Positions 5,539 through 7,272 of a stretch of DNA of 7,272 nt are shown here, piece after piece. This stretch comes from an uncultured Selenomonadaceae bacterium (GTDB lineage Bacteria; Bacillota; Negativicutes; Selenomonadales; Selenomonadaceae), in the NCBI GenBank assembly GCA_905236255.1, contig CAJOPK010000086.1, positions 1-7,272 on the forward strand. The letters run 5' to 3'. The notes below the pieces were generated by a model. That model saw only the letters and a list, made by a program, of their open reading frames with translations. It made no database searches and had not been told where the DNA came from. Both the position numbers and the translations under genes were made by a program. Within the stretch, counting starts at the first letter, position 1. The number at the start of each line of letters is the position of its first letter.

Positions 5539-7083
5539 TCATCTTGCGTAATCCACAACCCGAGTTTCCCTTATCAATGTTGCGCGGATTTGTCCGGGAT
5601 ATTCAAGTTCTTTTTCAATTCGCTTTACGATGTCATGTGCCAAAATTACCGCTTCCGGATCGCTGATCTTGTCAGGCTTGACCATTACGCGAATTTCGCG
5701 TCCCGCCTGAATTGCGAAACAACGATCGACACCATCAAAAGATTCGGCAATTTCTTCAAGCATTTTCAAGCGTTTCAGGTACATTTCCAAACTTTCGCGA
5801 CGCGCTCCGGGTCTTGCGGCGGACACCGCATCGGCGGCCGCAACCAGAACGGATTCGACGCAGGTTGCTTCAACGTCGCCGTGATGGGAGGCTATTGCGT
5901 TTATGACAAATTTGCTTTCGCGATAACGCTTCGCCAAGTCCGCGCCGATTGTGACGTGGGGACCTTCGACTTCATGATCGACCGCCTTGCCTATGTCATG
6001 CAAAAGTCCGGCACGTTTCGCAAGATTTACGTCGGCCCCCAATTCGCTTGCCATGATTCCGGCAAGACTTGCAACTTCGATTGAATGATTCAAAACATTC
6101 TGCCCGTAACTTGTGCGATATTTGAGCCGCCCCAAAAGTTTTACAAGTTCCGGGTGGATACCGTGAACACCGACTTGGAAAGTTGCCTGTTCGCCGGCTT
6201 CCTTCATACGATTTTCGACTTCTTTTTGAGCCTTTTCGACCATTTCCTCAATTCGCGCCGGGTGAATACGTCCGTCGGCAATAAGTCTTTCAAGTGCGAC
6301 GCGGGCGACTTCCCTGCGAACCGGATCAAATCCGGAAAGAAGTACCGCTTCCGGCGTATCGTCAATTATGAGATCGACACCGGTCAAAGTTTCCAAAGTG
6401 CGAATGTTTCTGCCTTCACGCCCTATGATTCTTCCCTTCATGTCGTCGCCGGGCAAGCTGACGACCGAAACGGTTGTTTCCGCGACGTAATCCGCCGCGC
6501 ATCGCTGTATTGCAACACTCAAAATGTCTTGAGCTTTTTTATCGGCCTCGTCCTTGATCTGTGCTTCATACTCTTTTATTTTGAGTGCCTTATCGTGCTT
6601 GAGGTTCTCTTCAACCTCCGTCATGAGAATGTTACGCGCTTCTTCTTTTGACAACGCCGCAATCCGTTCGAGTTCCGCATTCTCGCGTTCCTGCATGGCA
6701 TCCAATTCCGCCTGCGACTCGTTGAGCCGCGTTTCCTTTTTGCTGAGGATTGCCTCCTTTTTTTCAAGCGAATCCATTTTCCTGTCAAGATTTTCTTCTT
6801 TTTGAACTACTCTTTTTTCCTGACGCGTCAATTCGTTTCGACGCTCTTTTGTATCTTTGTCCAACTCCTCGCGCAGCTTATGAATTTCTTCCTTTGCTTC
6901 GAGGAGTACTTCCTTTTTTTCCGCGTTTCCCTTTTCGTGAGCTTCGGCGATTATGCGCCGGGCCTCTTCTTCGGCAGAACCTATTTGAGCCTCCGCCGTA
7001 CGTTTTCGCGCCGTATATCCCGCGAATCCGCCGACGATTATTGCGACGATGCTTACTGCGATTGTAATAGCGATAACATTCAC
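5539..7083 (-). CDS. rny: Ribonuclease Y
   Basis: RNase Y is the membrane-anchored endoribonuclease that starts mRNA decay and processing in many Bacillota. All parts are visible in the 514 residues: an N-terminal membrane helix (about 3-23), a long charged coiled coil (about 30-185), a KH domain with GRIIGREGRNIRTLE (217-231), and an HD domain with LNHSIEVA (331-338), the metal-binding LLHDIGKAVDHE (360-371), ASHHGD (398-403) and AAADAVSAARPGAR (415-428). The end, RETRVVDYAR, fits the conserved family C-terminus, and the length is normal (about 520 in B. subtilis). The start is GTG at 7083; its AAGGGGG ribosome binding site runs directly into the start codon, an unusual spacing, but no better start exists: upstream an in-frame TAA lies at 7119-7117 with no ATG, GTG or TTG between. 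A near-consensus promoter lies at 7119-7147 and a strong terminator follows at 5468-5506. Confidence 0.98.
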   Translation of the reverse strand: MNVIAITIAVSIVAIIVGGFAGYTARKRTAEAQIGSAEEEARRIIAEAHEKGNAEKKEVLLEAKEEIHKLREELDKDTKERRNELTRQEKRVVQKEENLDRKMDSLEKKEAILSKKETRLNESQAELDAMQERENAELERIAALSKEEARNILMTEVEENLKHDKALKIKEYEAQIKDEADKKAQDILSVAIQRCAADYVAETTVSVVSLPGDDMKGRIIGREGRNIRTLETLTGVDLIIDDTPEAVLLSGFDPVRREVARVALERLIADGRIHPARIEEMVEKAQKEVENRMKEAGEQATFQVGVHGIHPELVKLLGRLKYRTSYGQNVLNHSIEVASLAGIMASELGADVNLAKRAGLLHDIGKAVDHEVEGPHVTIGADLAKRYRESKFVINAIASHHGDVEATCVESVLVAAADAVSAARPGARRESLEMYLKRLKMLEEIAESFDGVDRCFAIQAGREIRVMVKPDKISDPEAVILAHDIVKRIEKELEYPGQIRATLIRETRVVDYAR

Positions 7084-7118
7084 CCCCTTACAAGTCCGAA
7101 AATTATTTATGCCGCATT

Positions 7119-7147
7119 ATTTTATAGATTGTTTTTCAATCTGTCAA
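7119..7147 (-). promoter_or_regulatory. Promoter of rny
   Basis: The minus strand has a perfect TTGACA -35 (7147-7142), exactly 17 bases, then TAAAAT as -10 (7124-7119). Transcription should start near 7112, giving a leader of about 29 bases before the GTG start of rny. This is the best housekeeping-type promoter in the window. Confidence 0.8.
7126..7142. repeat. Inverted repeat inside the rny promoter spacer
   Basis: AGATTG (7126-7131) and CAATCT (7137-7142) form a perfect 6-bp inverted repeat with a 5-base T/A centre. It fills almost the whole spacer between the -35 and -10 boxes and overlaps the last -35 base. Such a position would suit a repressor site, but no regulator is identified. 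Confidence 0.5.
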
Positions 7148-7152
7148 ATAAA

Positions 7153-7177
7153 TTTTGCCCGTTCCGGACGGGGATTT
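7153..7177 (-). terminator. Weak terminator-like hairpin between the IS end and the rny promoter
   Basis: CCCGT (7158-7162) pairs with ACGGG (7168-7172) around a TCCGG loop, with A/T-rich flanks; on the minus strand the stem is followed by CAAAATTT. It resembles the other two-way terminators here but is shorter and has an interrupted T run. It may be the terminator of whichever gene preceded rny before the mobile element arrived. Confidence 0.4.
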
Positions 7178-7185
7178 CACGAAAA

Positions 7186-7214
7186 TTGAACCTCTCCCGG
7201 CTAAAGCCGGAAGA
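7186..7214 (-). ncRNA. Putative 3' end of an omega RNA (TnpB guide RNA scaffold)
   Basis: The 9-bp TTTA-capped hairpin plus the GGTTCAA tail match the terminal scaffold of TnpB guide RNAs. If so, the guide is read from the flanking DNA starting at 7185 and running down to about 7166-7170. The RNA would begin outside the window, within the tnpB reading frame. This is by resemblance only; expression is not shown. Confidence 0.45.
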
Positions 7215-7272
7215 TTCATGAAAAGATTGACGGTCAAGCCGCCCTTATTCTCAAAGGGCTGTCCAAAAGCCC
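7186..7272 (-). mobile_element. Right end of an IS200/IS605-family (TnpB) element, extends beyond the window
   Basis: On the minus strand GAATC (7216-7212) overlaps the foot of a 9-bp stem (7214-7206 with 7201-7193) with a TTTA loop, followed by GGTTCAA ending at 7186. This is the arrangement I recall from the right end of ISDra2 and related elements, where it forms the 3' end of the omega RNA that guides the TnpB nuclease. One pair (7196/7211) is G-U in minus-strand RNA but a C-A mismatch on the plus strand, so the minus transcript is the one that folds. A second hairpin, GCCCTT/AAGGGC (7241-7246 with 7254-7259), lies just inside. The nuclease gene, if present, lies to the right; I see no certain coding end here. 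The other end of the element is not in view, so a short non-coding derivative is also possible. Confidence 0.6.

Noticed and set aside
6085..6651. Plus-strand open frame of 188 codons
   Set aside because: It lies entirely antisense to the KH, HD and coiled-coil regions of rny and has no family-like motifs.
7136..7270. Minus-strand frame open from the right edge to a TGA at 7136-7138, as a possible transposase C-terminus
   Set aside because: It runs through the putative element end and the -35 box of rny, and its translation shows no TnpB-like residues; the other two frames stop at 7234 and 7251, so the true end of tnpB cannot be decided.

Overview
All recognisable genes in this window lie on the minus strand, so the biological reading order runs from the right edge (7272) to the left edge (1). 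The core is the Bacillota neighbourhood rny (RNase Y) - ymdB (cyclic-nucleotide phosphodiesterase) - spoVS, known from Bacillus subtilis. SpoVS, RNase Y, strong GGAGG-type ribosome binding sites and typical TTGACA/TATAAT-like promoters point to a Bacillota (Firmicutes) bacterium with moderately low GC. A finer placement, for example Negativicutes, is only a guess.

Right edge to left. (1) 7186-7272 looks like the right end of an IS200/IS605-family (TnpB) element, with the hairpin plus GGTTCAA tail typical of the 3' end of an omega RNA. (2) 7119-7177 holds a terminator-like hairpin and a near-consensus promoter for rny, with a perfect inverted repeat filling the space between -35 and -10. (3) rny, 5539-7083, followed by a strong intrinsic terminator at 5468-5506. 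(4) An unrecognised 174-residue protein gene, 4918-5442, whose ribosome binding site directly follows that terminator. (5) ymdB, 4067-4852. (6) A 178-base AT-rich gap with a possible promoter and a possible tiny ORF (3906-3992). (7) spoVS, 3628-3888. (8) A PHP-domain phosphoesterase related to RNase AM / nucleoside-bisphosphate phosphatase, 2729-3550, closed by a terminator at 2672-2704. (9) An AIM24/TIGR00266-family protein, 1882-2571, apparently a single-gene unit with its own promoter and terminator. (10) A large SPINDLY/OGT-like glycosyltransferase, running off the left edge from 1780, also with its own promoter.

Functionally, items 3 to 8 group enzymes and nucleic-acid-binding proteins of RNA turnover: RNase Y cuts RNA endonucleolytically, YmdB hydrolyses cyclic nucleotides including 2',3'-cAMP, SpoVS is an Alba-like nucleic-acid-binding protein, and the PHP enzyme may remove 5' nucleotides from RNA or dephosphorylate 3',5'-bisphosphates. 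The unknown 174-residue protein and the tiny ORF sit inside this set and are the least explained parts. The last two genes are separate units with no evident link to it. No tRNA, rRNA or CRISPR array was seen, and no gene-free stretch exceeds 300 bases.
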